A stretch of 64,000 nt of DNA from Actinomortierella ambigua (GCA_016098155.1 JAAAJB010000068.1:1-64000); one strand, 5' to 3'. Shown: positions 10,165-22,106, numbered from the stretch's first letter. Notes: generated by a model from the letters alone, not told the origin. Translations and numbers: made by a program.

Positions 10165-11297
10165 ATGCCAGACACAGACGATATCTGGGGCGACGGCGAT
10201 TCGCAGAGCGACAATGACATTGGCTACGAAAGAGACATTGCTGAGAGGGAATGGGCAAGAATGCATGAAAACTTTGGCAATGTAAAGTACTATCCCAACT
10301 CTCTCAACACGCACCGACCAACTCACCCCCTTCAAGGGGAAAGTGAAAAAAAGTCACTGAGAATCGATCCTAAGGACATTTTTTCTATTTGGCTCAAACA
10401 ATGTGCCTTCTAGGAAGGATACAGGGAGGGTATTGAAGAAGGCAAGGACGACCACACGATGCAGCAGGGCTTCAACCGTGGATGGCAGGACGGCTTTCAT
10501 TATGGCCACGAGCTGGGCAAGCTACGTGGGCTGATCAGGTAAACATCCACATGTAGAGAAGCATAATTACTCAGCAACAGAGAGAGAGAGAGAGGGGGCA
10601 AAATTTCAAGGTCAGTTGTATCTCACACCACCACCATTCCTCTTTTTCAACTTTGTAAAGTCCGTTAGTCGAATACGTCGAGTCCCAACCAGTAGGTGCC
10701 GACAGCAAGCAGTTTGCGACTGCGGCGGACAAGGAGAAGTGGATTCAGGAGGCAAAGACGATGCTGCGCGATCTGGGGGCAATTGAGATTGAGAACGTCT
10801 ATGACAAGGATTATTTTGACGACAAGCGGTCAGACGGGCCCGTCCCTGTCTCTCCTCCTTCGCCCACGTCGAAGGTTGCTGTTGCAAGCGACAACAACAA
10901 GGCGAGTGGCTCGTGTTCAAAGTCGGGTGCAGAGGACAATGGCGGTGGCTGCTGCCAGTCGAAGAGCGCCGGGGATGCTTCCGACAATAACATGAATGGA
11001 TGCCAGCAAGGAGGGGCTGGCCACGTTGACGGTGGATCGACGACGGATGAGGCAGAGTCTGGATGCTGCCAGTCCAAGACGGTCACGAATGGTAGCCGTG
11101 GCTCGGGAGGTTGCTGCAAGTCGACAACGACAACGACAACAACGACAGTGGCGCAAACATCATTGTCGTCAGCCATGTCGGACACGGTGCCGGAGGGTAG
11201 CGAGTACTCAAAGCCGGAGGCTGTGGTCAAGATCTTTCGAGATCGGGCAGCTCGGTTGCTGCAACAGGCCAACCTTGGCCACCTGGTTACCATTTGA
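10165..11297 (+). CDS. yae1: Yae1-family protein with a cysteine-rich C-terminal extension
   Basis: 292 aa from exons 10165-10281, 10414-10538, 10661-11297. Yae1 with Lto1 adapts the ABC protein Rli1/ABCE1 to the cytosolic Fe-S targeting complex (family knowledge). The deca-GX3 signature is exon 2, residues about 40-81: glycines every fourth residue in EGYREGIEEGKDD and GFNRGWQDGFHYGHELGK. A conserved helical part, EKWIQEAKTMLRDLG, follows. Unusual here is residues 166-233, holding eight cysteines, six of them as CC pairs in a repeated G-C-C-Q-S-K / G-C-C-K-S motif separated by Gly/Ser/Asn linkers. A Thr run and a final helix (VKIFRDRAARLLQQANLGH) end the protein. It lies head to head with mak11, 210 bp between starts. 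Confidence 0.85.
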
Positions 11298-11605
11298 GAT
11301 TGATCGCATGTGTGTTCTCCTTCCTTTTGTACAATAGACATCAGCTCTGTTACTCTAAGCTCAGCTAAGAGCAAAAGAGAAAGACAGGCTGTATGTGTGA
11401 AGATCTGGTATGCGATGTTGCAAAAGAGAGCCTTTGATATTTTTTGTTTTTTTTTTGGGGGGGAAAAGGTCAAGCTGTACATAATACTAGGGTAACATCG
11501 AGAAGCAGAAAAAAAAAGAAAAAAAAAGAGCGAGTCTGTGTGCATGTGTGTGTGTGTGTGTGCGTGTCAAGAAGCTTTGGGAGGCTAGATTGACTCTTAT
11601 ATTGC
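11298..11605. other. Convergent 3' intergenic region with (GT)n tract
   Basis: 308 bp between convergent genes. Contains T/G homopolymers near 11440-11465 and a GT dinucleotide tract at about 11540-11565. Nothing coding seen. Confidence 0.5.
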
Positions 11606-12558
11606 TCATGCCTGGTCAGCATCGTTGTTGGTCTTCTCGATTGTCTGAGCTGGCTTGTCGGTGGCCTCATCAGAAGGCTTGTTGGCGGGAGAAGGCTCGG
11701 AAACAGGAGCAGGAGTGTGCTCCTCCTCCTTGTCATCCTCAGTGTTTTCCTTTGTTGAAATGTCGACCTCCTTCAAAGCCTGCTCGAGCTCTGGCACCTG
11801 ATCAGTGATCGGCTCTTCCTCCTCCTTCTTCTTCTCCTCCTCCTTTTGTTGCACCTGAACGTCATCCTGATGCTCCTCTGCATCGTCTGCCTTTGTAAGG
11901 GGCACGTCGACCAGATCCGAGTGGAGCTCCTTTGTGGATGCAGCAGCAGCAGTAGGATGCTCCTTCTCCTCCTCTTCTTGTTCTTGCTCCTCCTCGTCAT
12001 CCTCAGCGAGATCATCATAGCCGGATGTCGATGGATCCATGACTTGCAGGTCTGATTCAATCTCTTCCTCCACGGTCTTATCAGAGATCATATGCTCGTC
12101 TGCCTTGGTTGTTGCTGCTGCCTCTGTTGTTGTTGTAGAGGTAGTAGAAGGAGACGCCGTCTTTGCTGCATCACTACCGCCAGTCTTATATTTGTTCAAC
12201 AGGGAGGAGACCTTTCCTGGGCCGCCAGGTTTGGAGCTAGCGGGGGTCGAGAGAGTGGTGCCGCCCTGAGCATTCTGCTTGGCCATTGCGGAGTAACGGC
12301 GAGCAAGGTTGTGAACCTTGGACTGGGTGGCGGGGATGGGCTTGTGCTCGCTCAGCGAGGACGAGCTGGGAGGTGACGACGATAGTTCTTGCGAGGACCT
12401 AGTTTTATGAACAAGAGGAGATCGGCAACAGGGCAGGAGGGAGGGGAGAGGGATCGCCATTAGGGTTTATGAACGCAAGCCCTTTTTGTTTGTGTGTGTG
12501 TGTATGCTTGCCAGTGGGTATGTTTGGAATGGGGAGAACATAGAAACGAGACTTACAT
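11606..12558 (-). CDS. Acidic low-complexity hypothetical protein, 264 aa, start codon split by an intron
   Basis: No known family. The start codon appears split: AT at 12558-12557 is followed by the donor GTAAGT, and acceptor CTAG precedes the G at 12398, giving M-S-S-Q-E-L-S-S-S. Exon 2 runs 12398-11606. An alternative without the intron starts at an in-frame ATG at 12460 and reads into intron sequence, which is less likely. Two short conserved-looking basic helices stand out, KVHNLARRYSAMAK (about 29-42) and GKVSSLLNKYK (about 61-71). The rest is strongly acidic: runs of Glu with Gln/Lys, likely disordered with coiled-coil tendency. No signal peptide or membrane segment. Function unknown; the paired R/K-Y helices suggest a short interaction motif. 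Confidence 0.72.
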
Positions 12559-13952
12559 GGTAGTTGGGCAATGGGAAATGGCAATGAAGATGTGAAAAGA
12601 AAGAAAGAAGTTGCGTGTGAGAAAAAAAAATAAGGATGGCGCCCCTTTTTAAAGGGTTGACGAACGCGCAAGCGCACGTTCTTTATTGTTCACTGAACAA
12701 AAGGTGGAGAGGATCACACGCCCACACACCACCCACCCTCTCACCTGGTCGACCTCACTCCCCCTTCCTCCTTCCTCCTTCTTCCTTCCTCCTTGCCCCC
12801 CCTCCCCCTTCCTGTGTCGTCCATCTTTCCTCCATAGAGGTGTGCCACCAATTGGCCACAGGGGAGCAGGAGCATGCAGGGCAGGGCACAGCGTAACATC
12901 TCGCAATATATCTCACACTCAGGTTAATTACTCTTCTGTGTGTCTGTCTGTCTGTCTGTCTCCCTCCGGTCCTGGATCAAACTGCGAACAGCATGTACAC
13001 GGTACACACACACACACACGCTGCGTCGGAAGAGCAGTATTGTGAGACTAAAAATACTCTCACACCACCCCACTCCACGTAAGAATAGCCTCCCTCTTCT
13101 CCCCATCCCAGCCCAAGCCTGCCTGCGAAAAATGATCTCTATTTCTTTTTTTTCCAGCCGACACAAAGAGCTCATCCATGACGAAAGAGAGGGGAGGGGT
13201 CCAGATCCTGGGACCCAGCCTCTCTCTCTCTCTTTCTCTCTCCATGGCGCCTCACTTATTGTGTGCATTTACCTTTTTTTTTCTCTGCCTCCAGAGAGCA
13301 CTCTGTCACTCTCTCATAGACATACTCACACACATACACACTCATTCTCTCTCGGGGATCTGGGAACAGGCTATCACTCTTGTCTCCTCTACTTTTTCCC
13401 AAAAGCCCGCTCTCTCCCTCTCACTCACCCTCTTTGATTCTGAGAATATGTGGTGCCCGTGCATGGCATAGCATAGCATGGCATGACATGGGTCCCTTCC
13501 CCCCATCACTAACGAGCCCGAAATGATGTCAACTAGCAACACCAAGTGGACGTGTCACTTTCGCGTATATTACTGAACAGGGTGCTATTTGTCCATTTGT
13601 CCTGGGACCCGTTTGTGTGCGTGTATGTTTTTAGGCGTCACAGGAAACACTCCAATTATCGTGGTGAGACGCAAGAGGGAGAACACAACAGGGCCTGTTA
13701 TGTCCAAGGGATCAGAAACAATTCACATGTTACAGAGCTATCTGTCTTCCTTCTCCTCCACTTTTTTTGTTTACTGGTGATGATTATTCTGTCCTGCTAT
13801 CTCTTGATTCCGTGTCGCTCATGCTAGAGTCTGAAGGAGGGAGAAGCAACAACGTCTGGTATAACGGCCGAAAGCAGATGCGTGATCTTTTAGTCTTCTT
13901 TGGTGTGCCTGTGTGTATGTGAGATGTGCAACTGTGTATTTTCCCGTTTTTT
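12559..13952. other. Intergenic region rich in simple repeats
   Basis: About 1.4 kb without a recognisable gene. It holds a TCCTTCCTCC tract (12765-12795), a (TGTC)n run (12939-12960), a CA run (13007-13019), CT-rich stretches (13219-13243) and a GCATA/GCATG repeat (13462-13485). The right end is the 3' flank of the SCP2 gene. Confidence 0.5.
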
Positions 13953-15284
13953 TTAGAGGCGAGAACGTCTTTCGCTACGCTTCTTCTCCAGGTAGGCAAG
14001 AGTCTTGTCGGCTCCCTTGGCCTTTCGGAAAATCTCCTCCAGCTGCTCAGCAAGTTCGATGGCACCTGCGATTTTGATCTTGCCGCTGACAATGGCACGA
14101 GGACCCTAATTTTTTTTTTTTTTAAAAGAGTTGGGCAACAGGACACCAATGGTGATGAGTACGGAAGAGCGAAGCGAGGGGAAAGGGGGTGGGGAGGGAG
14201 GTGAATAGAAAATCCACTTTGTCAGCTGCAATAACATTGAGAAGGAAGAAGGGATGTGTACGTGCATTCCAGAGTGGGTTGTGCAACGTCCGAGTGGAGG
14301 AGGGAGGGGGCAAGGGAAACAAAGATAATGAGAAAAGGGGGGGCCGGCCCCCCTCCCCATCTAAAGTGGAAAGAGCGAGAGAGACAAGCATGAGATTCCT
14401 TCTTCTTTCCGACTTACGGTCAGTCCTCCACTCATAAAGTTGAGAAGGTCGGCATCGTCGAGCTCGAGGACTGCAACGGGGATGGGTTGCTCGTCCCGCT
14501 TCACCTTTGGAATCTCAGGACGCTGCTGCGAGACAACGGCTGGAGCATCGAAGCCCTGGAAAAGGAAGTACCTAAGAAGCAAAAGCCGAGGTAAAAGGTG
14601 GTTGAGAGAAACAAATATCGTGTAAGTGGTGTGTTTGTCAAACGCGGAATTGTTTTTCTATATCTCCGTAGCCCCTCTGTCATCTTAAAGTAGAGGAACA
14701 CAGGAAAGCCAGTATTATCCCTTCCTGTTGTAGCGTGCAATCCATCCTCGGGAGGAGGCATCATTTAACTCCGTGGGAACGAAATCATGCTTCGAGAGAG
14801 GGTGTGTGTATGTGGGGCTATATGAGCAGCAGCAGGAGGGAGGGAAAATGAGAGAGAACAGAGAGCTAGCAAACGAAGCGAGAGCTGGATAGGGTTGGTT
14901 CTCTCCACCTTTGAGGTGGACTTTTTATCCCCGCCAGAAGAAAGTTTGTTTCGTAGGAGGATCCTTACCAGGTGGTCATGGGGCGACCGCGCTTGGTGAT
15001 GTTGAAGATGAAGAAGCCGCGGATAGCAAAGAGCGACGGGTTGGCATCGATTTCTAACAGTCGAGGATGATGATCGATGGGGAAACGTTAAAAAAGGTGA
15101 TCTCGTCGGTCGACAGGATGGTTCTATTGCAACGTGGTGGACGGCTGGAAGAAGCACCAATAGTGAACAGAGATCGGTACAAACACGCACCTTTCTTGAT
15201 TTCGGGGAAGAGGGTGGAGGCGTTGAGACGCGCGATGGCCTTGGCGGAAGGAGGCTTGTTAGAGGGGGTGTTGTCGAAGGCCAT
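13953..15284 (-). CDS. SCP2 sterol-carrier domain protein
   Basis: 161-aa, single-domain lipid-binding protein. Exons: 15284-15191, 15053-14969, 14571-14418, 14105-13953, all GT-AG in consistent phase; intron 2 is the longest (397 bp). The SCP2 fold is recognised from SLFAIRGFFIFNITKRGRP (first strands), TTWYFLFQGFDAP, the conserved AVLELDDADLLNFMSGGL helix, and SGKIKIAGAIELAEQLEEIF, which corresponds to the family G-K-x-K-I-x-G-x-x-x-L-A-x-x-L signature. The C-terminus is basic (EKKRSERRSRL) and does not end in a clear PTS1 tripeptide, so peroxisomal location is not supported by sequence. SCP2-only proteins in fungi bind fatty acids, acyl-CoA or sterols; the exact ligand is unknown. Confidence 0.85.
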
Positions 15285-16076
15285 GGTGGGAATGGAGAGA
15301 ATAATGGAAAGATGAATGAATGAAAGAATGGATGAGGGGCGAAGAAGCTTAAAAAAAAGTGTGACTTGTCAATGGTGGTTCGAAAGGAGAAGGCAAGAGA
15401 GAAGAGAGGGTTGGCAACGTTGGAATGGGTGGGTGTCGCAAGTGCCAGTCGAGACGCGTGATTGGATTGAGAGAAAGAGACTATGTGTATGAGTGTGTAA
15501 GACAGACAGGGGATGGACATGTCTACCAATGCGTGTCCGTGGCGGGAGGCGGAGTGAGGAAAGAAAGAAGCGCGACACAATGATCCCTCTCGTTGTTCGA
15601 TGCTGATCGACAAGCATAGAACAAAAACTCTGAGAACAGAACAGAGCTACGAATGCGGGTGCGCATGCAAACAGCTCGCGTGGTACAAATCTATTGCAAT
15701 CCCCCTGACAAACAGGGGCCCATGTCGCTACTTTGGCTCAAGAGAGCTGCTTTTAGCTTGATTGACAGACACCCTTCCGAGGGTCACCAGGACTTTGCTA
15801 TGGGACTGCAGTGCGTGCTGCTCAATAATGTAGTTCCATTAGAGCAAATGAGGAAGAAGAAGGCTGCTCTCGCTCTGTTTCTCTCTTTCGTCGTACGAAC
15901 GATCGATTATTGGAGAAATATTCAACTCCCCTTTCCCCTTTTCCCTGCTCACTACCACTCCATTGATTTCTTCCTTCTTTCTCTCATTCACACACAATTC
16001 ATCCTCACCTCCTCCTCGTCTCGTCTCTTTCACCATTTACCGCCTTTTGCTCTTCTCTCGCTCTGTTAACAACGAT
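15285..16076. other. Divergent promoter region SCP2 gene / pil1
   Basis: About 790 bp between divergent starts. C/T-rich leader sequence precedes the pil1 ATG (15960-16070). No gene supported. Confidence 0.5.
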
Positions 16077-18319
16077 ATGCAGAGTCTCGGACACGACCTT
16101 CGCAGGGGTCTCAACAATATCAACCCACTCGGGTAAATGGACCATAGCCATGACCAACATCAAACCTGTTGCTCTACATACTCTATACTCTGCTCAGACC
16201 AAGATAGGGAGAGCAACAGAGAGAGAGAAAACGACCACTGACTGACCACCCACCCCTACCACCCACCACCCACCACCCGCCCCACCACCATCACACTCTT
16301 GCTTCTTCCTCTCTTCTGACAGTAGTAACTACAAGAACATCAACCGATGGCTCGGCGAACTAAAGAACATCGACGCTACTCTGGCAACGTATGACAAGGA
16401 GCTCGCCAACAGTGCAAAGTGCACCATTGCATGGGGACAGAATGAAGGCGATGACCTCAGCGATGTCTGCCAGCGCATGAGCCAACTATTGGAGGTATAA
16501 TGTGCATCCATGACCCACTTGCTGGCTTGCCTGGTTCTTGGCGGGAGGGGGAGGGTGGGCAGTAAGGTCGAAAAAGAGAAAGAAGAAAGGAGAAGGCTAC
16601 CTCCCTCGGGGCTAGGCAGGCATATACAAAACTTGCTCGAGTCGCACCCACTCACCCGCTTTCCCCTGTTTTTTTTTTAAACTTTTTGATGTCCCTCTAT
16701 GCCTACTCTCTACTTTACTTTGCTGACCTCATGGTGGGCATGGACCATGCAGGAGCTTGGATTACTCCAGCAAGCCTTCACCCTCCGGCACAAGGCCTAC
16801 CGCAAGAAGATAAAGTCCATGAAGATCCGCGAAATGGCTCTCGACGAGGTAATGTGAATCCTCCTCTTGCCCCCCCCCCTTCCTCCGATGACATAAGACA
16901 ACCTTCTTCAAGACCCACACCCGCCCAAGGATCCACGTCTTGTGCAATGGAAGGCTGTGTTTGTCTTGGTATAAGAATAACGAAGCGACCCTTTCTTTCC
17001 TTCTTGGAAGAAGACAGCCTTTACCAAAAGAAGAAACCTCGACCGATGACCTTCTACCTCCAATTATAATTTGCCGCTAACAGGACAGCCCCTTCTTGGG
17101 TACTTTCTCTCTCCCCTTTCTCTAGAACCGCAAGAAGAAACAGGACTTGACAAACCAGATTGCAAAGTTGCAAAAGGCGAGCAAGGAGAACCCCATCAAG
17201 CTGATGCAGCTGCAGACAGACCTTGAGCGTGTCACAGCCGAGTTGCTGGCGCAGGAGCTCGACTTGATGCAGCACAAACGCTGTACCCTCAAGGAAGCCT
17301 TTGAGGGTCAGTTTGACGCCTACACAGAGTATGCTGAAAAGCTCAACATCATTGCCGTCTATGGCCGTCAGATCACTCACGTTATCGACACGGAGACCCA
17401 GGTCGCCGACCGTATGCGGCTCTACAATGGCGCAGAGTACACTGCAGGTGCGCTCAGTCAGGTCAAGGTCGCTCTTAGCAACTGGCAGCCAACACCGGTC
17501 GAGGCTCCACAGTTTGTGAATCTGTCCCAGAATGACCATGTAGCGCTTTCGGCGGCCGCGGCTGCCTACAACAGCTCACACACCTCCCCCAGGCAGGACT
17601 CGTACATCCAGTCAGAGCATGAGGCTACAGACCAGCAGGCTCGCGATTCCTGGAACGAAGTCAAGTTGTTGTCCATCCACGAGAGCAACCTTCCGGGCAA
17701 TTTGCAGGACGGGTACAACGATGCTGGCTCTGACGACAATAACGTATGGAATCAAGGAGCTGGAGCTGGACTACCAGTAGCAGCAGCAGCAGGCGTAGGA
17801 GGAACAGATGCGGATCGCAGAGCTTCCTATGCATCGCCAGCCATGGGATCCACCACGTCGCCCTACTTAAAGTCGCAATCGCAGCAACTGAGTCTTTTGC
17901 AGGAGCAGCAACGTCAGCTACAACTAGAGCAACAACGCATCTACCAACAGAATCTTGCTAGTATGTCACCAGGACAGTCACCTTCGCAGCAGCACTACTC
18001 GCATGCCGGTCGAGGAGGGTCCGGCAGTGGCGGAAGTGGACACAGCACCCCTACACCACCAAGAAGAGCTCAAACCCAGGACATCTACCCTCCTCCATCG
18101 TCGTCATCGTCGTTGGGCGGTAATGGTGGCAGTGGCAACGGTGGATACCAGTATGAGCCTGCATCGTACCAGACCAGCACAGTATCGCCCAACCCTTCCC
18201 GATCGATCCGCCTCGGTTTTGTGGACCCACGAGAAAGAGCACGCATGGAGCAGATGGAGGACTCGTACAAGGCGGAGGTCTCTGGACCACCCCCTCCACG
18301 ATACGGTGCAATGGAGTGA
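16077..18319 (+). CDS. pil1: Eisosome core component Pil1/Lsp1-like BAR protein
   Basis: 505-aa cortical membrane-shaping protein; Pil1/Lsp1 assemble the eisosome lattice under plasma-membrane furrows. Exons: 16077-16132, 16323-16494, 16753-16848, 17126-18319. It opens MQSLGHDLRRGLNNINPLG, a Pil1-like amphipathic start, then the helical BAR region (to about residue 270) with NRWLGELKNIDATLATYDKE, KCTIAWGQNEGDDLSDV, FTLRHKAYRKKIKSMKIRE and FDAYTEYAEKLNIIAVYGRQ. After it comes a long disordered tail rich in Gln, Ser, Gly and Pro (about 200 aa), longer than in yeast Pil1 (339 aa). The intron-1 acceptor is a CAGTAG tandem, so two isoforms differing by one Ser are possible. In the same orientation as the next gene, 210 bp away. 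Confidence 0.93.
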
Positions 18320-18529
18320 AAGTAGCTACTTTCCCTTTTTTTTTTTTTGTATTTTCTTCTGGTAGTCGAACCAGAAACAGTATCCCAGTTCACCCCCTTC
18401 CCTTGTTTTCCCTCCTTCCTCGAAACACACACCCCACACGCACCGTATACAAAAATATAATTTCTACTTTTCTCGTAAAAACTCTATATCATTTTTTTTC
18501 TTCATTCAGCTCCACCATTTTGCCTTCCA

Positions 18530-20244
18530 ATGTCCAACATGCAGATGGCGACATGGGTCGTCTCGCAGCTCGTCTCTGATCCTCTGCTTCCGCTTGCAGG
18601 CCTCGCAGTAACGGTTCTAACCCTGTCGGCCATGGCGGCAGCCAACACGACACCACAAGAGCGGACTGTTCAGCGGCAACTGGAGGCGAAGGGCGAAGCG
18701 ATCGCTTTGGAGGCGAAGCATACCATTGTCTTTTTGGCGGCAGCCACGACTGGCCTCCTCTCCATGTGGATGTTTCCAAACTTTTTGAGTACGATTACGG
18801 TGGCTATTTCGTCGATCGTCGAAAGAGTGTGCTGAAGGGAAGAATGGAAGTTTTTACTCATACCATCAACTTTTTTCGTCTTTCCCCCCTTTTTGGGACA
18901 GTCTATCTTAGCTTGCTGTCATTTGCTGTAGGGTCATTCTTTGGCATGTTAGGGACACTGCCAAATCTGTTTTGGAAGCTTGGTGTATCAAGGCAGAAAG
19001 CCAAAAGGTCTGGCATGGCAATAGCATGTTCCCTTTGTATCGTCTGGTTCATCTTGCGGAACTCTAGGTGAGGTGGAGAGGGGCTATTTGTCCCGAGCAA
19101 CCCGATGATGCGTGACAGGAAGCGAGAAATCATGAGCAACCCCATTCACTAAACGCTACAAACCTTCTCGTTTACATACTTGAACTAGCTTTGGTTGGAT
19201 CTTTCAAAACATTCTTGGAGGTATGATAGTCGGGATAGCGTACTCCTCCCCGAGTTGACAAAGCCCATCGTTGTGCTGGGATACAAGACCCAGCTGGATT
19301 CGCGGATGAAAAAAAAGACGTATCCTTACACACACTTCTTTTTTGGTTGGTTTGAACTGCGGGATTTAGGATTCTCAATCACCATGATGTTGACACTGTT
19401 CAAGCCCACGACACTATCGACGCCGGTGCTCCTCCTTTCGGCTGCGTTTGTGTACGATGTGTTCTTCGTCTTTGGAACACCGTACTTGACCTCGACGGGC
19501 GAGTCCATCATGGAGGCCGCAGCAACGGGTGCGGCCCTGACCGTGAACGAGGCCATCCCTATGTTGTTTCGCATGCCGAGCCGCGGCGACGCCGGAGGGG
19601 GTGAGGCCGTGTTGGGGTTTGGGGATGTGGTCCTGCCGGGGATCCTGGTCACCTTTTTGAGAGAGAGCGATGCCCGGCTGGCCCAGGCGTATCAGGAAAA
19701 GTTGGATAAGAAGCAAGGGGACAGCAGCTATCACCGTCACTCTCATCAGCATCAGCATCAGTACCATCAGCATCTCCCTTCATCTCCCTTCTCGTCCTCT
19801 TCACCGCTCTTGGATGGACCTGTCTGGTCCGTGTTGTGGTCGATGCTGACCACCGGGTGGCGGCGGCGGCATCCTGCATTGAGTGCCATCCCAAGTGTCA
19901 GCAATACTGGCAATAACAACAACAGCAATGTCCATCATCCCCATCCTGCGTCTCCGACAGTGGCGACGTGGACCTATTATGCCATCGCAATTGCATGGTT
20001 TGGCATAGGGCTGCAGGTGACGTTTGTTGCGATGATGCTGAGCGGCAAGGGCCAACCGGCGTTGCTGTATCTTGTCCCATGCACGGTCCTGCCGGTGATC
20101 TACACTGCATATCGACGAGGTGAGCTATCGCAGCTGTGGCATGGCTGGGATGATGGCGAGGATCTTGATGACGACCTATATGGTGACCAGGAGGAGCAGC
20201 AGCCAGAGCAGCAGCAGTTGATGGATAGTTTCTGCAGCGAATAG
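18530..20244 (+). CDS. Signal peptide peptidase-like intramembrane aspartyl protease
   Basis: 443-aa multipass protein of the presenilin/SPP family, expected in the ER cleaving remnant signal peptides or tail anchors. Exons: 18530-18788, 18902-19067, 19189-19220 (32 bp), 19370-20244. The catalytic motifs are all present: YD in FVYDVFFVFG (Asp182), GxGD in GFGDVVLPGI (Asp238) and PAL in GQPALLYLVP (Pro382). Exon 3 supplies the conserved FGWIFQNILG stretch. A His/Ser-rich hydrophilic insert follows the GxGD helix, so the cytosolic loop before the last helices is longer than in human SPP. The C-tail is acidic and Gln-rich with no KKxx signal. SPP versus SPPL2-type cannot be decided; no long lumenal N-terminal domain is seen, which favours SPP. 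Confidence 0.88.
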
Positions 20245-20467
20245 ATAATAGAGTTTTTTTTTCCGTTCGTCCTTCTTTCCTGTCTGTCTTTTGGTGGTTC
20301 TTATTCCTATGCTTCTCACAACAAGAAGTAAGAAAAACGTAGAGAAACCCCCATCCCCTCTCCATCTCGGACAGAATCGCTCAGTTGATGACTTGAAGCT
20401 TTCTTTATGCAAACACGATCGAACTGCTGAAGGGCGTTCCTGGTAAAAAAAAAATCTAGAAAATGAA

Positions 20468-20917
20468 TTATGCTGAAGGGGTGGATGGTGCTGAGGGAGT
20501 GTTGATCTTTGTCGACTTTGCAGGGGTAGTCATTCCTGGTCGAGGCTTGGCAGGGATGATATCGGCCTAGGTAGAGGTGGTTTTTAAAAGACAAACGAAG
20601 AGCACATCTCCTTGGTTAACAAAGAAAGAATTCAACAACAGACAAAAAAAAAGAACGTGGAGACAGGTGTGAGATAGCGATACCTTTGACAGGATGCGCG
20701 CAACAGTCTCGGAGGGCTGGGCACCAACACCGATCCAGTACTTGACCCGGTCAAAGTTGAGAGAGATGGCCTTGACGCCTTCCTTGTCAGGGATAGGGTC
20801 GTAGGTGCCGAGCTTCTCGATGGGTTTCCGCGAGGGGCCAGCACGCTTCTGGCAGACAACGATGTGGTAGAAAGGCGTGTTCTTGATGCCGTGCCGTGCG
20901 AGCTTGATGGAGATCAT
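20468..20917 (-). CDS. mrps16: Mitochondrial small-subunit ribosomal protein bS16m
   Basis: 110 aa from exons 20917-20684 and 20566-20468. The N-terminus carries the bacterial S16 signature: SIKLARHGIKNTPFYHIVV, then a basic CQKRAGPSRKPIEKLGTYDPI, and KAISLNFDRVKYWIGVGAQP with the S16-typical SETVARIL. Component of the mitochondrial 37S subunit body. The second exon encodes a short Pro/Thr/Lys-rich extension (AKPRPGMTTPAKSTK) beyond the bacterial length. The start is the first ATG and directly begins the conserved strand, so there is no separate presequence, as is usual for S16m. Divergent from the cia2 gene, 335 bp apart. Confidence 0.92.
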
Positions 20918-21252
20918 GGTTGTGTATAGAATGAATGAGGGTTTGTGAATGAATTGAATGGAGCGGATCAGGGCAAGTCCAAGCTGATCTCTCTCTTGCA
21001 GAGAGAAACGGAACGAACCACACCTAAAAAATTGGTGGCTGAGGGATCTGTCCGTCCGAGAGGGACCAACTGTGGTGGAACCTGCCCCGAGAGAGAGTGT
21101 GAGACCCACATATGCCCAAAAAGGGGGGGAGAGGAGTTCCACCAGTCAGTCCATTATTTGTCATTGTTAAATTACATTCACCTCTCCCTCACAACATACC
21201 CACCCACTCACTCACCCACCCACCCATTCATTCTTTCTCTCTCACATTCACC
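20918..21252. other. Divergent promoter mrps16 / cia2
   Basis: 335 bp between opposite starts. Contains a CCCACC/CTCA repeat tract just upstream of the cia2 ATG (21195-21230). No gene. Confidence 0.55.
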
Positions 21253-22106
21253 ATGAGCACTCTTATTAACGCCAATCCTACCATCTACGAGTCCAAGGCC
21301 AGCAATGTGCGAGTCTTGCGCTCCGACGACGACGACGACGACGCCTTTGATGCCATTGATTCCCAGGAGGTCTTTGGTATGCACAATACTCCCACTCTCT
21401 TCACCACCCCCTATTTCTTTCCCTGTCCTTGCATACCATGTCCAAAGCCCTAACGTTCCTTTCCACTTGCCCATATATCTCTTGATCCATCCTCACCTAG
21501 ATCTGATCCGTTCGATCTCTGACCCAGAGCACCCACTTTCTTTGGAGCAGCTGAATGTGACTCAGCTGGAGCATATCCAAGTCGACGACGATGGCAACCG
21601 GGTTCTTGTCGAGTTTACGCCCACCATCCCTCACTGTTCCATGGCCACACTGATCGGCCTGTGCATCCGTGTGCGCCTGCTGCGATGCCTTCCCTCTCGA
21701 TTCAAGGTAACGATTCAAAACACAAAGAAAAAAGAGAGCGCAGATAATCGTACCACATCCGGCTCAGCAACTCCTCATTCATTATCGCTGTGCGATTTGC
21801 CCGTTGGGTTCCACATGTGCACCCACTCCTCTCCACCTTAAAAATGATGAAGGGGGGCGGGGAATCAAAAAGAAATCCCATTCTCACGTCTTCACGTCTT
21901 GTCACTCACTTTGCTTGCTCTAGGTTGACATCTCTGTCCGCAAGGGCACCCATCAGAGCGAACACGCCGTCAACAAACAGCTGAACGATAAGGAGCGAGT
22001 CGCTGCAGCGTTGGAAAATTCGCATCTACTCGAAGTAGTCAACCAGTGCCTTGCCACGGCCAATAACGGACTTGCGCCTTCGCTGGCCAGCCCTGCTGCT
22101 GCGTAA
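21253..22106 (+). CDS. cia2: Cytosolic iron-sulfur assembly component Cia2 (MIP18/FAM96 family)
   Basis: 170 aa from exons 21253-21376, 21501-21706, 21924-22106. Part of the CIA targeting complex with Cia1 and Met18, which hands Fe-S clusters to nuclear and cytosolic apoproteins. The DUF59/MIP18 domain is clear: [19 protein letters not shown], then [19 protein letters not shown] with the hyper-reactive cysteine at Cys87, then [20 protein letters not shown] and [20 protein letters not shown], almost invariant in the family. The N-terminal exon encodes an acidic segment with a poly-Asp run, as in other fungal Cia2. The window also encodes Yae1, which depends on this complex for Rli1 maturation; they are 10 kb apart and not co-transcribed. 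Confidence 0.96.

Noticed and set aside
14695..14766. Possible extra exon within SCP2 intron 2
   Set aside because: Joining exon 2 directly to 14571 restores TTW/YFLFQGF in frame; the intervening frame adds nothing conserved.
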